A stretch of DNA of 64,000 bases from Gracilaria domingensis (taxonomy: Eukaryota; Rhodophyta; Florideophyceae; Gracilariales; Gracilariaceae), in the NCBI GenBank assembly GCA_022539475.1, contig VCMS01000114.1, positions 124,001 to 188,000 on the forward strand. Reading direction: 5' to 3'. The notes under the pieces were generated by a model, which saw only the letters and a program-made list of their open reading frames with translations, was not told where the DNA came from and did no database searches. Below, piece by piece: positions 46,280-57,170 of the stretch (position 1 is the stretch's first letter; each line of letters begins with the position of its first letter). The position numbers were made by a program, and so were the translations under genes.

Positions 46280-48580
46280 CTCTTAAATAGCAGGTGTGCC
46301 TGTTCGTATATGCCTGCGTCGTAGTACTTGATAGTTCTCAGATGGCAAATATCGTCCACGAGATGATCGAGAAGATGAAAATTCAGAGTTTCTAGTCTGG
46401 AGAGAGGAAAATCTGCGGGAGTCATTGTTACGGAACGTTTGAAGGCTTCAATATGCTAACCAAGAGACAAGAGACAGCTTTCAGTCCAATACGGGTCATG
46501 ATTGTATCTGAATATAGTCGAAAGCAAGTCAGAGTACTGAGAGGATATGGTTGGGATTAGAGCAACGTCCTGTTCTCCCAAACATATGTTAAAGAATGCT
46601 CCTATGAAGGAGAAGATCGTGTCAAGTGCTTTGTAGTTTTTGGCCTTAAGCATTCCACGGAGACCGTCTTTCGTGAAGATACCCTCCAAGGATGTGCCTT
46701 TCTCATGCATCGATAAATCGATATATAAACCTTTGGCAGGGGAATCGCGTTCTATGGCAGCTAGAATTGCGTTTGCATTGTTCAGGAGGTGGGTGCGTAT
46801 CGTTCGAAATGAACGCGATGCAGATGTTCCTATTGTGGTGCAGAGAGTGTCTGACTGCAGTCTCTCGATTGTGGCCTTTGTTATAATCTTCGAGATGCCG
46901 ATATGCAAGATCAGAAGTTGGGTGCGTATCGTTCGAAATGAACGCGACGCAGATGTTCTTATCGTGGTGCACAAGGTGTCTGACTGCACTCTCTCGATTG
47001 TGGCCGTTTTTATCAGCTTCGAGACGCCGAGATGCAAGTTGTGTAACGGTTTAAATGAGGACAGACTGTATGGAGACAATCCCGGGATCATTCCGAAGCT
47101 CACGGCAGTTTCGAAGAACGAAGAAATAAGAGATATGGAATTTGAACGCATCAGAGTATCCGCCTGAGAAATCCTCTCCCTCGCACGACGTGGACGTCTT
47201 TTCGCCTCGTCTTTTCGTGCATGTTGTGAGATAGATGTGTATGTCTTTCGAATGCTTTAGGTGTGCTTTTGAGGACGTCCGTTGAATGAAGTGGGAACAT
47301 GACTGCATAAAGATGAGCGAGAGGCTTTGCATCTATGACACGGGCTTTCCGTTTTGGTCCCATGAAGAATAGACAGAATGTCCTTAGCCTCAGAAATACC
47401 CGCAAAATAACTTGCAGAGGATGGCACACTCGACTTCGTTTGTCTTCGCCGATGACTGAAAACCTTTTTGCGTGAGATTTAGATTGGGCTCCGGGATTCG
47501 ACGAAGAGATTCTTGAAGGATTTGCATCCTGGACTGGCGTAGAGACTTGCTAGAAACGAATGGCATCCCGTCTGCTTCAGATGCAGAAACCTCGACCAGT
47601 GTGATAAGAAAGTATGCCACTACTGTGAGGTCATCACGGACGCACTTATGACGTAGCTCGTCGGAGAGGTTGAGAAAGATGAGGTGATGAGGATAGGCAG
47701 TAACCGATGTTTGCTTTAAAGTTGTTGAATAATTATCGGTGTATAACTACAGAAGACCTACGAAAAACTCACGATAACTTATTTCTTGGAAGTAACACAC
47801 TATTCTACTATCCAAAGAGCCCATCACCATTTCCTTAAGTTTTGAGGTGGCGTCTCTGGCGAGAGAGCCGGACATGGGGTGAGATATTCTCGTGGAGTGG
47901 TTCTGAGGTATAGGGTGGAGGAATGTGTTTTCGTTGTTAGCCAACTGGAACTGTTTCATAAGTGTCTGAACTGGGTCTCTCGTTTAGAGAGTGGCGTTGA
48001 ACTTACATCCTTCTAGCGAGACAGTTTTTCGATTGAAACCGTCTTTTGAGGCGTATCGATCGGTAATGGCGTTCTTCAGTTCCGTACAGTGCTTGGAACT
48101 TGTTATAGTCTCGTCTAATTGCTTCTGTGAGAATCGCGGGTCCCGAAAGAGCCCAACTAGCTCGTCTGCTTCACGATGAACAAGGCTGGAAGCTACTAAA
48201 GCAAGACAAATGGTGAGATGGTCCATATGCAAATCACCCAGGGACTTCTCCGAAAGCACCGCGCGGGAATGGCTTCCGTGTTCTCGTTCCAATGTCGTGG
48301 GACCCGGGGAGAGAGAAAGACATTACAAAGTGTCTGGAATGAAAGGGACGCACAAAACTGGTTCAGAGAAGTACTCGGACACCGAAGGCTCGGGAAGACT
48401 ACAAGGGGCAGTGACAGCTTCGGAGGATTCGGCAGTTGGCGCCCGTGCAGAAAGCTTGAGACGCTTGCTTCTTTGAATGTGCTGCCTAATATCATCTTCC
48501 AAGGCAGCACTCAGACGAAACCGACAATGGTTGACATTCTGTAGAAGAGATAACACCGCTCGGCGAGTAACAACGGACAA
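46280..48580 (-). pseudogene. Transposase-like protein (Tnp2/KDZ-like), with an internal 43-residue duplication
   Basis: On the minus strand one frame runs 48580-47051, a second runs 47151-46280, with a frameshift between. Late motifs 'SSFKPLHNLHLGVSKLIK', 'NANAILAAIERDSPAKGLYI', 'GIFTKDGLRGMLKAKNYKAL' and 'LETLNFHLLDHLVDDICHLR' then 'YDAGIYEQAHLLFKRH' resemble the catalytic C-terminal half of Tnp2- or KDZ-type transposases (a DxLH-like site and an ExxH site). In-frame stops include 48323-48325, 47984-47986, 47747-47749, 47390-47392 and TAG 46456-46458. A 129-bp tandem duplication lies inside (46791-47048). No ends were found. The family assignment is by motif flavour only. Confidence 0.55.
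46791..47048 (-). repeat. 129-bp in-frame tandem duplication
   Basis: GGGTGCGTAT starts at 46791 and again at 46920, and the two 129-bp units match for most of their length. On the minus strand they encode two 43-residue repeats ('ATIERVQSDTLCTTIRTSAS' and 'ATIERLQSDTLCTTIGTSAS'). The reading frame is kept. Confidence 0.9.
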
Positions 48581-48589
48581 CCACGCATC

Positions 48590-49540
48590 TTATGTGTACA
48601 GTAGTGAACAATGGGAAGAAGTAGTGAAAGAAAAACGTTAACAATGACGGAAGGAAGGTCGTCTGTAGAGGGAAGGAGGTCGAGCCGCAGTCACGATCGA
48701 CTTGAAGCTGAGGACCGAGAATATATTTTGATTTTAAATCGCGTGCTTTCGTTCAAAAAAGATTGTAGGTACACGTCGACCTCAACACAAGGGTGTACTT
48801 CTCGTATTGCCTACCAATTGTTATACAACTGTGGTTCCACAACGTTGTACGCTGCACACCTCTCCAATCTCGCCCAGAAACATAAATCCCTTCCCTTCGC
48901 CGCCGCCGCCGCCGCCCGTCTGACCTTCCGTTCCTATCGTGATCCATGCCGCCCACATCCTCGCATTTTACTCTGCTCCGTCGCCACTTACTACGATTTT
49001 CAGCCCTCGCACATGCTATGAAGAGAGGGCGGAGAAAGAGAATGAGGTACGCTTCACATGGAAACCTTCGTGAAGCGGACATCATCCTTATCTCACTGCA
49101 TTAATCGTGGATGAGGTTCTATGCCGTGCAGTCTTTTCGTACGTTCTTCCTCAAGCTTCTATGTATCTTTGCTTTAAACGGACCCATCCTCACCACGTTC
49201 CTTTGCGCTATGCGACCTGTAAGCGGCAGGAAATAAGCTTTGGGTTCCCGTTTTCACCCTCCAATTCGTTATATTTGTTGAACTACGACGACGTTTCATC
49301 CTTTCACATCGCTTTCTTATGGTTGGTGTGGAATGGTTCTGCTCAGGATATGTTTCATGTTGTTTTACGTCTTTGCTACTCACATTGTCTTCCATGCTTC
49401 ACATGGAATCACGGGCAGCCACTCCTTGACGTGCGTCCCTTCTATTTTTTTCGACATTCACGACGTCAGTAAGTAGGCGATCAATTTCATTTCATCTCGC
49501 AAGATCGATCTCTGACTGTTCGTGTAACCTATCACGCTGT
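48590..49540. other. Intergenic stretch, no gene supported
   Basis: Contains a short GCC/CGC microsatellite (about 48898-48917). Frames on both strands are uncharacteristic. Confidence 0.4.
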
Positions 49541-49546
49541 ACTGCC

Positions 49547-49985
49547 GATCTTGGTTGACTTTGTCTCGCCATAGGCGTCTCTTGCTTCTCGCAGCTTGCA
49601 TCACTTTTGCTTTGTTGGAAATCTTGGTTGACTTTGTTGCGCCATAGAATCTTCTCTCTCTTCTCGCGTCTTGCGCTAATTTTAGTGTATTGGGGATATT
49701 GGCTGAATAGCTTGCGTGATAGATTCATCAATGGCGATCTTGGTTGACTAAATTGCGCCAGAAAATCGTATCTCTCTTCTCGCGCCTTACGTTTATTTTG
49801 CAGTAGTGGCGATCTTGGTAGACTGGCTTGCGCTATAAGTTCATATTTTGCGTATTGTACCTCTATTCGGGCGTTAGCGATTCTGGTTGACTTGGTTGCG
49901 ACATAGGCTGCTCTGCTGTTTATTGTATTTTTAGGTATTTTTGCCGCATGGGCATTCTTGGTTTCCTTGCTTGTGAGTTTTCACC
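49547..49985. repeat. Decayed ~73-bp minisatellite, about seven units
   Basis: The word GATCTTGGTTGACTTTGTTGCG and variants start at about 49547, 49620, 49695, 49736, 49811, 49879 and 49952. Spacings are 73, 75, 41, 75, 68 and 73 bp. Each unit continues with a pyrimidine-rich TCTCTCTTCTCGCG stretch. The units have diverged substantially, so this is an old tandem array. Confidence 0.8.
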
Positions 49986-49989
49986 TCGC

Positions 49990-50730
49990 CATCTTTCGCA
50001 CTTTACGATGAATGGATTGTTGCTAATCTACCCGATCCCCTTCCGTCTTCTTCTTTTGCCGATTTACTAGGTCTCTCGACTTTTCTAGGGCAACGTTTCT
50101 GTCTTGCTTTTTCAATAGTACGTTCCATCGCATTTGAAATGTATCCAATGGGGTCTTGACTAGCTTATGCATACTTCTGCTTGCGAATACAGATGAATGA
50201 CTTCTGATGAGAACGAAGGGGTGCCAGCGAGTCGAACATGGGTAACAAAGCACGAGCGGACCTGAGTAACCGGAGTGCAGTCGCGTACGCAGTTGCGCAT
50301 TGTTTGTCAACCACATGGGCGAGAGTATGAGGCGCTTCGCGCCTCATCCTCTCGGAGTGCGTATGTGTTCTACCGATACCGCGGCATCTGCCGCACATTG
50401 CACTGGTACATGCAACATAGCGCAATAGCTGTTAGAAAAGCGGTAGTTAGAAGAATAGATACGAATAAAACGGTACGAGTTCAGAATGGGCATCACCTGT
50501 ACTAGCACCACTATTCCATGCGTTGCAGGGTACTATTCCGCAGAAGGTAACGTGTAATGTGCACCTTAATGGAAACTGAACCTAGAGCAAAATACCTTTC
50601 AAGTAGCCCTCGACTAAAGAACTAGCACGAGTGGAAAACCAACAAGTATTTACTACACAGCGATTCTGGACGACCCAAGCAAATATCACCAAATTTTGAA
50701 ACAATTGATCTCGATATTTTTGCGAAAAGT
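49990..50730. other. Intergenic stretch, no gene seen
   Basis: Short frames only, with no repeats or RNA genes recognised. Confidence 0.4.
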
Positions 50731-52197
50731 TTACTGGGCGACCCTCGCCACTTTCTGGACGACCTGCGCCAAAATATAGCGTTTGCCAAAGACAGACGTG
50801 ATAGTTTTCACAACGCACTTGGTGACGCCGTAGTACATGATGGACGGCACGACAAAGTTAAACTCTGGCTGCACTTCGGCCGTCCATTCCAAATAGGCAG
50901 TGACGAGCGCTTCGTATGCATCGGACACCATGCGATACTTTCTCCCGAGCAGGACCTCAGCGAAAACTGGTGCTATCAGATTTATTCGAGTATAATAGGA
51001 TCTTCATTTTTCGCTCGGTCAATTTTTATTAACCCAAATTGTGCGTCATTATGTCCTCGTTGCATCAAAATCTACAGAGAATCTACTGAAAGCAAGTTTT
51101 CTTAAAAAGCTCCATTGATTGAAAATGCCTTGAACATCTACAAAAGTTTGCATAGATACAGAAAAGTAAATGAATATTAAATGACGGAAACCTTTACCTG
51201 GGGACGAGTGTTATAGAGCCACTGGCACTGGGAAGTAGGCGGCAGTGATGCAGCTGGAAGGCGATATGTGGCACCCAGCGCTCTACATGGTACATGGATG
51301 AGGCGTGGACGGTGCGAAATCGCACATGAGACAGATTTCGCAGGTAGAACGAGAAGCAGCCGTACGAAATCACTTCGAACAAATACAGACTGAGATGCAG
51401 AATGACTTGGAGTCCCTCGCGAGCGGCGGCAGTAATGTAGGCAAACAGGTCGCGCGAGACCTCGAAATGAGAGCAAAAGGCGGTTGGCTCATGATGCCCA
51501 AAACAAATCTAGAAGTGTAGGGGAACGGGCGCGGGTCAGGCACGTGTGTGGAAGGGATGGGGGTTGTGGTAAAGGAGAGTAGCGAGGTGATCAGGACGTA
51601 CATATTTTGAGGGAGTTGAGGCTGGCGTGGCGGAAGGTGCAGAAGACGGCCGAACAGTTGTGGGGGTGCACGCAGACGTAATGAATGGCCCCGGAAAGGA
51701 TGAAGAGCGGCTTTGCGGCGACATGGAGAGAGCAGCGATCAAAGGCGACGGCTTAGGGGAGCGAAATTCTCGGCGCGACTCAAGCACCCCCGGCAAAACT
51801 TGTTAAGGGAAAACTAAAAGGGTTTTCAGTAGACTTGTATACAAGATGACTGGTGTAGTAAGGTAATATGACCAACGTCATTGAAAAATAAGTAAGTTTC
51901 TGTTTCACTGTCATTCCATGAGTGCTATTTTTTGAAAAAAATTAAATTCCTCGAAAGTGCCCTTACATTTTATTGAAAGGCATCAATTTCATTTACCTCA
52001 TCATAATGATTCAATGACAATGAGTTTTGCTAGGGCACGATTATTCGGTCAAGTAGAAGAAGAACTTTGTAGAAGACAAAAGGAAGATTTCGAAACTGCT
52101 GTGTTTTGAAAGTATAAAGTCGTGGAGACGTATGGTAGAGAGTAGCTCCCTGCGTTCTTCCGTCACTAATGCTATTGCCAAGAATTTCCGGGCGCTA
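50731..52197 (-). pseudogene. Unidentified spliced gene, split by a MITE
   Basis: On the minus strand a frame opens near 52197 and runs to a MITE at 52035. With the MITE and one CAC target copy removed it continues in frame ('YKVLLLLDRIIV' then 'LESRREFRSPKPSPL') to about 51195. There a good donor (GTAAAG) follows 'SGSITLVPR'. A probable second exon (about 50960-50731) reads 'RKYRMVSDAYEALVTAYLEW' and 'FVVPSIMYYGVTKCVVK'. Two in-frame stops lie between about 51510 and 51536. The first part is Ser/Pro-rich; a hydrophobic helix follows ('ILHLSLYLFEVISYGCFSFY'). No family recognised. Confidence 0.45.
51788..52035 (+). mobile_element. MITE family member 4 (248 bp), TSD CAC
   Basis: Begins CCCCGGCAAAACTTGTTAAG and ends GAGTTTTGCTAGGG. 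It is flanked by the perfect duplication CAC (51785-51787 and 52036-52038). It lies inside a minus-strand reading frame. Confidence 0.93.
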
Positions 52198-52199
52198 TG

Positions 52200-52680
52200 T
52201 TTCTTGCCGCTTAGACGGAAACGACAGGGGATGACAACGAAGATGGTTCAAAGCCAAAACTACTTTGCGGTGACGATCAGCCGAGAGAACGCAATGTGAA
52301 TCAGCAAATATTGCAAGCTCAGACTGCACTAATGGTAAAGAACAAGGTCGATAGAAAACCAAAGCGTGAAAGAGTGTTTTCTAGGCAGCGGCGATAGCGA
52401 CAGAGCCAGAGGAGCTTAGAGTAGTCTGCCGTTGGAAGTTATAACGGCTATTGTTAGGCCAACTAGAATCCGTTTGGTTCTATGCGGGCACGTTCAAATC
52501 CAATTCATTAATCTCAAGAATTCAGAGCATGCCAGGCGGCCATCGCGCGTACATTGTTCGGCTCGTGAAGCAATTTGTTGGACATATTCGAGCCCTTCAC
52601 AGTACAAAATTCGTCCAGAACGCTAGTTCATAGGGCCAGAAAAGCGCTCTCAGGTAAAGATGTTATTAAAAGTATGAAGG
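52200..52680. other. Intergenic stretch, no gene supported
   Basis: Short overlapping plus-strand frames (52432-52633) without recognisable motifs. Confidence 0.3.
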
Positions 52681-52689
52681 GGGTCCGCA

Positions 52690-53127
52690 GGGCGATCTGT
52701 CTCTTGCTCGGATGATAGAACAGATTCATGGAATCCAAAAAGAGGCGCCTACAGAAGCTCCATTACAGTCTAGGTTCCCGGAAATTGAGAAAGCAGCGCT
52801 TCACCTTTTCGTATTCCAACACATCCTGCGGCAACGATAGTGATCTCATTCGAAAGGTCCCATTTTTCAGCCATTCAGGACCAAGGTAAGAGCACATATT
52901 TTAATATGCGGTATTTACTGATTGAACCCAGACGGATGAGTAGTGCGTTTGAGCGTAGGCAAGGGGGGTGTTCTTGCGCTGCAGGATATCGTATTTCTCT
53001 TACTGAGTCATATCGAGATTGAAATGAAAGTAATGCAGTTCAGCAATGCTCTGAATGTTGTTTCTGAAATTAAAATAAAATTAATGAGAAAAGAAGTCGT
53101 GCAGCGCGATTGGGATGCAATGAATAG
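52690..53127 (+). other. Candidate exons of an unidentified gene
   Basis: Frames read 'GDLSLARMIEQIHGIQKEAP' and 'FPEIEKAALHLFVFQHILRQ' (about 52690-52840), then another frame reaches a consensus donor GTAAGAG at 52886. A second helical stretch, 'LLLSHIEIEMKVMQFSNALN' then 'EIKIKLMRKEVVQRDWDAMN', lies between an acceptor CTGCAG (ending 52984) and a donor GTAAGAC (53128). The splice signals look real. The protein is not recognised, and a stop in the first part suggests decay. Confidence 0.35.
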
Positions 53128-53444
53128 GTAAGACATTTGGTAACGTAATCATAATTTTTTGATTTTCTAATTACTAAAGGTTTTGCATTGGTCAGACGAG
53201 GTTGCCATGTAATATTTGATTTATTGTAAAAGAATGAACTTAGGTAACTGCAAAAACTAGATAATTTCAGGGTTCTGAAAGTCAACTACGTCGTTTATAT
53301 TTTCTACGGGAGCAAATGCATAACCAAATAGGCAATTCATAACAATTTTAAGTTCCATATCCAGAATAACTTTGAGAAACATTCGAAAGGGTTTTCTTTC
53401 TTCTTCCGTCTCCATGATCATGGGGTTCTAATATACGTCTTGGG

Positions 53445-54389
53445 ATGATAGTAATTATGGAGAAACGTAGAAAACGTAGGATGATGATTTCCGCCAGTTT
53501 TTGTATGAGCTCATTATTTATCGCTTCTCTTTTGTTTTCAGGACCTCCGTGGAAGAGAAAGGAACAAAAGCGATTAATCATAGCGCTCTCTGGCCGCTTA
53601 GGGAATCAATTGTTTCAAGTTTCGGCATCCAAATATATTTCCAACCAGTTTAATGTGGATGAAACATATTTCTTACGAAATACATACTCAGATGAAACGG
53701 ACTTCTCTAGGAATATATTCCGTTCGCTAACTCATATTAATAATGTAAAAGAAATATGCGAAGATATCGATATTGTGCAATATAGTCAGAAAAGAATGGA
53801 TTGTTCAAGAATCTCAATTGAGGGCGCACACAAATGTGTAGTACTACATGGCTTATTTCAATGCCCTCATATGGCAAAAGAAGGATTGCCGGTGGTGAGA
53901 AAAATTATTGAACGTGAATCGGTCACTTCTAAAGCAAGGAAAAAATATTTGGAATACACAGAAAATGATCCGAAATCTGTGGTGATTTCTATTCATGTAC
54001 GAAGAGGTGACTATCTAAAAAAATTTAATAAAGGGCTTTTAGAGCCCCTATCTTTGGATTACTATCGCCATGCATTAAAGAGAGTGCCAGACGATGGAAT
54101 TTTTTTAATTTTTTCTGACGACCCGAAATGGTGCGAAGAAAATGTTTTTCGCGTCTTCTCAGGATATAGGAAGAGAATTATAACAGTAGTGCAAGAAAGA
54201 GACCCTGCTGTCGCTCTTCTCATGATGTCTCTTTCGGACCATTTCATTATCGCAAACAGTACGTTTAGTTGGTGGGCTGCATATCTGGGACAAAATCCAA
54301 AAAAGATTGTTATAGCTCCTAAGAACTGGTTTGGACCGAGAGTGAAGGTTGAGAATCAAATATATCCAAAAGAATGGATAATAGTATGA
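53445..54389 (+). CDS. GT11 alpha-1,2-fucosyltransferase-like enzyme
   Basis: Intact 314-residue frame from ATG to TGA. A hydrophobic signal anchor ('ISASFCMSSLFIASLLF', residues about 16-32) indicates a type II Golgi membrane protein. Family GT11 motifs: 'IALSGRLGNQLFQ' at the start of the domain, 'SIHVRRGDYLKKF' (motif HxRRGDY, donor binding), 'IFSDDPKWCEENVF' and 'DHFIIANSTFSWWAAYLG'. GT11 enzymes move fucose from GDP-fucose to galactose in an alpha-1,2 linkage. The length is normal for the family. The gene is single-exon, AT-rich and intact among decayed neighbours, which fits recent arrival or continuing use. The exact acceptor is unknown. Confidence 0.9.
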   Translation: MIVIMEKRRKRRMMISASFCMSSLFIASLLFSGPPWKRKEQKRLIIALSGRLGNQLFQVSASKYISNQFNVDETYFLRNTYSDETDFSRNIFRSLTHINNVKEICEDIDIVQYSQKRMDCSRISIEGAHKCVVLHGLFQCPHMAKEGLPVVRKIIERESVTSKARKKYLEYTENDPKSVVISIHVRRGDYLKKFNKGLLEPLSLDYYRHALKRVPDDGIFLIFSDDPKWCEENVFRVFSGYRKRIITVVQERDPAVALLMMSLSDHFIIANSTFSWWAAYLGQNPKKIVIAPKNWFGPRVKVENQIYPKEWIIV

Positions 54390-56760
54390 CATTCGTTTCG
54401 GGTTTCTAAGAAATGTAAAATGCTAGAGCAAGCTATAGAGGGATTAGAGTATTGGTGAAACATGTATATCTCTTTTTCATAGGATATTTCGATATCCCCC
54501 TATCTCTATCCATTTCCTTATTCTTCTTATTTAACAATTTATTGTTATTGAATTAAAAGCAAAACGACAGGTAGGAAAGCAATGGCTCAAAATGTTCCTT
54601 CATCTTCCGAAACGAAAAAGTTGCAGATACTAGAAGTATTAGAAACTTTTGATAGACGTATTCAAATCAGCTTGTGATTACGCTGTACTCTAATTAAAGT
54701 TTATAAGAGAGAAGCAGGAGGTTGATCCCAAACAGTACAACGGAGATGATTGAACCGAAAAACATAAAAGTACATCTACCTCTCAAAACCATCTACCTTT
54801 TTGATTTCGATGATATTACCGATACCACTTTCATAGTACTTCTCCTTCCGAGGGGAAAGGTATTTTTGGGGCTTAAGGTAAAATCCATTCCAAGCTCTCA
54901 GTTTTAGAAATGCGTTTTGGACTTCTTGGAAGTTTAACAAGCGCCATTGGTAAGAAATATGATACGATATTCATCGCTCCCATTGGTTCCGTCGCACCTG
55001 CGGTGCTGTGGAAGTTTAGGTGGTCAAATTTTCGCTCCAGGACATAATAAGGTAATAGAGAACTGTTAAAGTCAGTCTTGGTCATATTGTGGGACCTATA
55101 TATGAGTTCTGGGAGAAATAAAAATGCTCCTTGATCGAAATGAACGCATAAAACATCCGCAAAGAAAATGAATACATAAAAATAGAGTCTTAAAATCTAC
55201 ATTAGTACCTTACTCGTAATATAAGATATAGCATATGCTTAAGCCCGTTTCAGCGTCGCCAAGTATGTGTTACATGTGAAGCAGACATGGGATTCTATTT
55301 ATGTGCTTTACTTTGTTAAGACATCTTCAAAATACCTTTAGTCTTTTTCACAGCATTAATATACCAGGTTTGTTCACGATTGTGCCTCAACCTCGGCTAA
55401 AAAACTTAAACATTTTCTCACAGTTCGCAAAATTTGAGAAGAAGCATTACGTGGAAAACAATTGCGATTCAAATGAATCACAAATAGGGCAAATAGTTTA
55501 AGAAAACCATAAAGGTTTTATAATTATATCGAAATGTAACATATGTCATACGTCATTCTTGGGAAGTGTATTGGTTATATACAAATGGTGAGCAAATATA
55601 TCAATCTTCCCTTCGAGAATTTTGGAAGCTATATATTTCTTTTACTTCACTTTAGAAACTTGATAAAAGTGACGTACAACCCCGGAAGATATAAAGAAGG
55701 CTTATTCTCGCTGTGTACGATGTAATATGAGAAACAATGTGAATATACGTAATGCAAACCGAGTATTTTATTTTTTCTTCCACGTCTCGGGATTCAGGTC
55801 AAAGTGGACACATACTTTTCCTCTCTGGTCTCGAAGCCAAACAGAAATCTGAAGACTGTTCAGTATCGTACTCCAACACAATGAAGGATCTTTCTCCGAA
55901 GGCATGATATAAATGGTTTGCTTTTTACATTTGATGGCACCCGATCATCATGGAAGCATCTTTATGGGCGTTACTTCTAAACTGCACTTCCATAGCGAAT
56001 GGTGAGACATCAATGCGGGTTATCTTTTCGATGCCGATAAAGAACAGGAACTACTGTCTGCTAGAATCGTTGGAAAAGAAACGCTCTGCAAGTGGGTAAT
56101 GCGTCGTGTGTCAGCAAGTAGTGATGAAAATAATTAACAATGGAAGCACAACATTTAAATCCCACATCGTAATCGCACGCACTAGAAGAACGACACGGGC
56201 CTGCATTTGATGTTTATAAGTGTATTTGGAAAGGTGGGTATTCAAAACTAAAATCTGCCCCGTGCACCATCCTTCCACACCTCGTTTTCAAACACATCAT
56301 TCTTTAAATCAAGCCGGGAACACCCCGTGTTCACCCGACACCGAAATGATTCTACAAGGAGAGTAACGATCGCGGTTCCTAAATTCCTGTGGACTTACAA
56401 GTGGAAAGCAATCCACGATGTTTGTAAGAACCCAAAGTCTGCAAAAATGATTCCGTGAGGGTCGATGTTGTGTAGCCGAATAGAAAAATGTCCATGATCA
56501 TAATGGAATTTCCGGGAACTAGGAAGAATATTTATTGGAATTTTGGGAGCAGCACTTTGAATCTTTGCTAGAGCAGCTTGCCGCCAAAAGCGTAACTACG
56601 GTAGCTTGGCAAGCCAACGCCTTGACGACAAGCAGTCTGCTCTCGACGATTTTTGATCCTTCGCGTTCCACTTTTGTTTTACAATTGGTTTGAGCTCTTT
56701 CCTTTTTACCTACCCATCCACACCCAAGGGACATGTCGCACTCTCAAGGTGCTCGTGGAG
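54390..56760. other. AT-rich intergenic stretch, no gene seen
   Basis: About 2.4 kb of AT-rich sequence with many stops in all frames. The AT-richness continues from the fucosyltransferase and ends near 55750. Short frames (for example 54909-55049) have no known motif. Confidence 0.45.
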
Positions 56761-56767
56761 CTCGACT

Positions 56768-56778
56768 ACTATATAAGC
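56768..56778 (+). promoter_or_regulatory. TATA-box-like site
   Basis: CTATATAAGCC, a strong TATA-type word, about 100 bp upstream of a plus-strand frame at 56868-57125. A similar word (GTATATAAGCC) occurs at about 60980. Position and sequence are suggestive, but there is no direct evidence of transcription. Confidence 0.35.
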
Positions 56779-56867
56779 CAGCGGTGCTTGCAGTGTTAAC
56801 TGCCGCACTGTTTTTCTCCCAAAACAGTAAAGAAAGCTCCTAAGAGCTGTGATACACATAGACAATA

Positions 56868-57125
56868 ATGATCCTTATTCCGCACTGTACGCAGGCCAGA
56901 ACCTGTAGAGTTTACAAACGTTGGGAAAACTTGGTTCGCGCGCCAAGTGTTTCTTTCGCCGAGGGAGAGCAACCAAATCTTCGTGAAATGGTTGCGGCGC
57001 AGCACCGGGCTGCGGCTGCGCATAAGTTTCTCTTTGCGCGTCCCATCCCACATGACGAGTTTGCTCTACTTGGCGTTGGTTCTGAAGTTGGAGCTCTGCC
57101 GGTAGCTCATGCGTTGCTTCAATAG
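56868..57125 (+). CDS. Small hypothetical protein (85 aa)
   Basis: ATG to TAG frame following the TATA-like site. It encodes an Ala/Arg/His-rich polypeptide ('REMVAAQHRAAAAHKFLFAR'). No family recognised. It may be a chance frame. Confidence 0.25.
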   Translation: MILIPHCTQARTCRVYKRWENLVRAPSVSFAEGEQPNLREMVAAQHRAAAAHKFLFARPIPHDEFALLGVGSEVGALPVAHALLQ

Positions 57126-57170
57126 GGTATCGAAAGGGTTAGAAAACTGACATATAAGCTTTTGCGTTCT

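Noticed and set aside
13158-48580. A reassigned genetic code (TAA/TAG as Gln) to explain the in-frame stops
   Set aside because: Stops also occur as TGA. One TAA faces Tyr in a paralogue, one TAG faces a conserved Tyr/Phe site, and the intact fucosyltransferase uses only CAA/CAG for Gln. Pseudogenes are the simpler reading, though a genome-wide count would be decisive.
48753-49085. Arg-rich 110-residue minus-strand frame
   Set aside because: The Arg run comes from a GCC/CGC microsatellite read on the other strand. No conserved motif.
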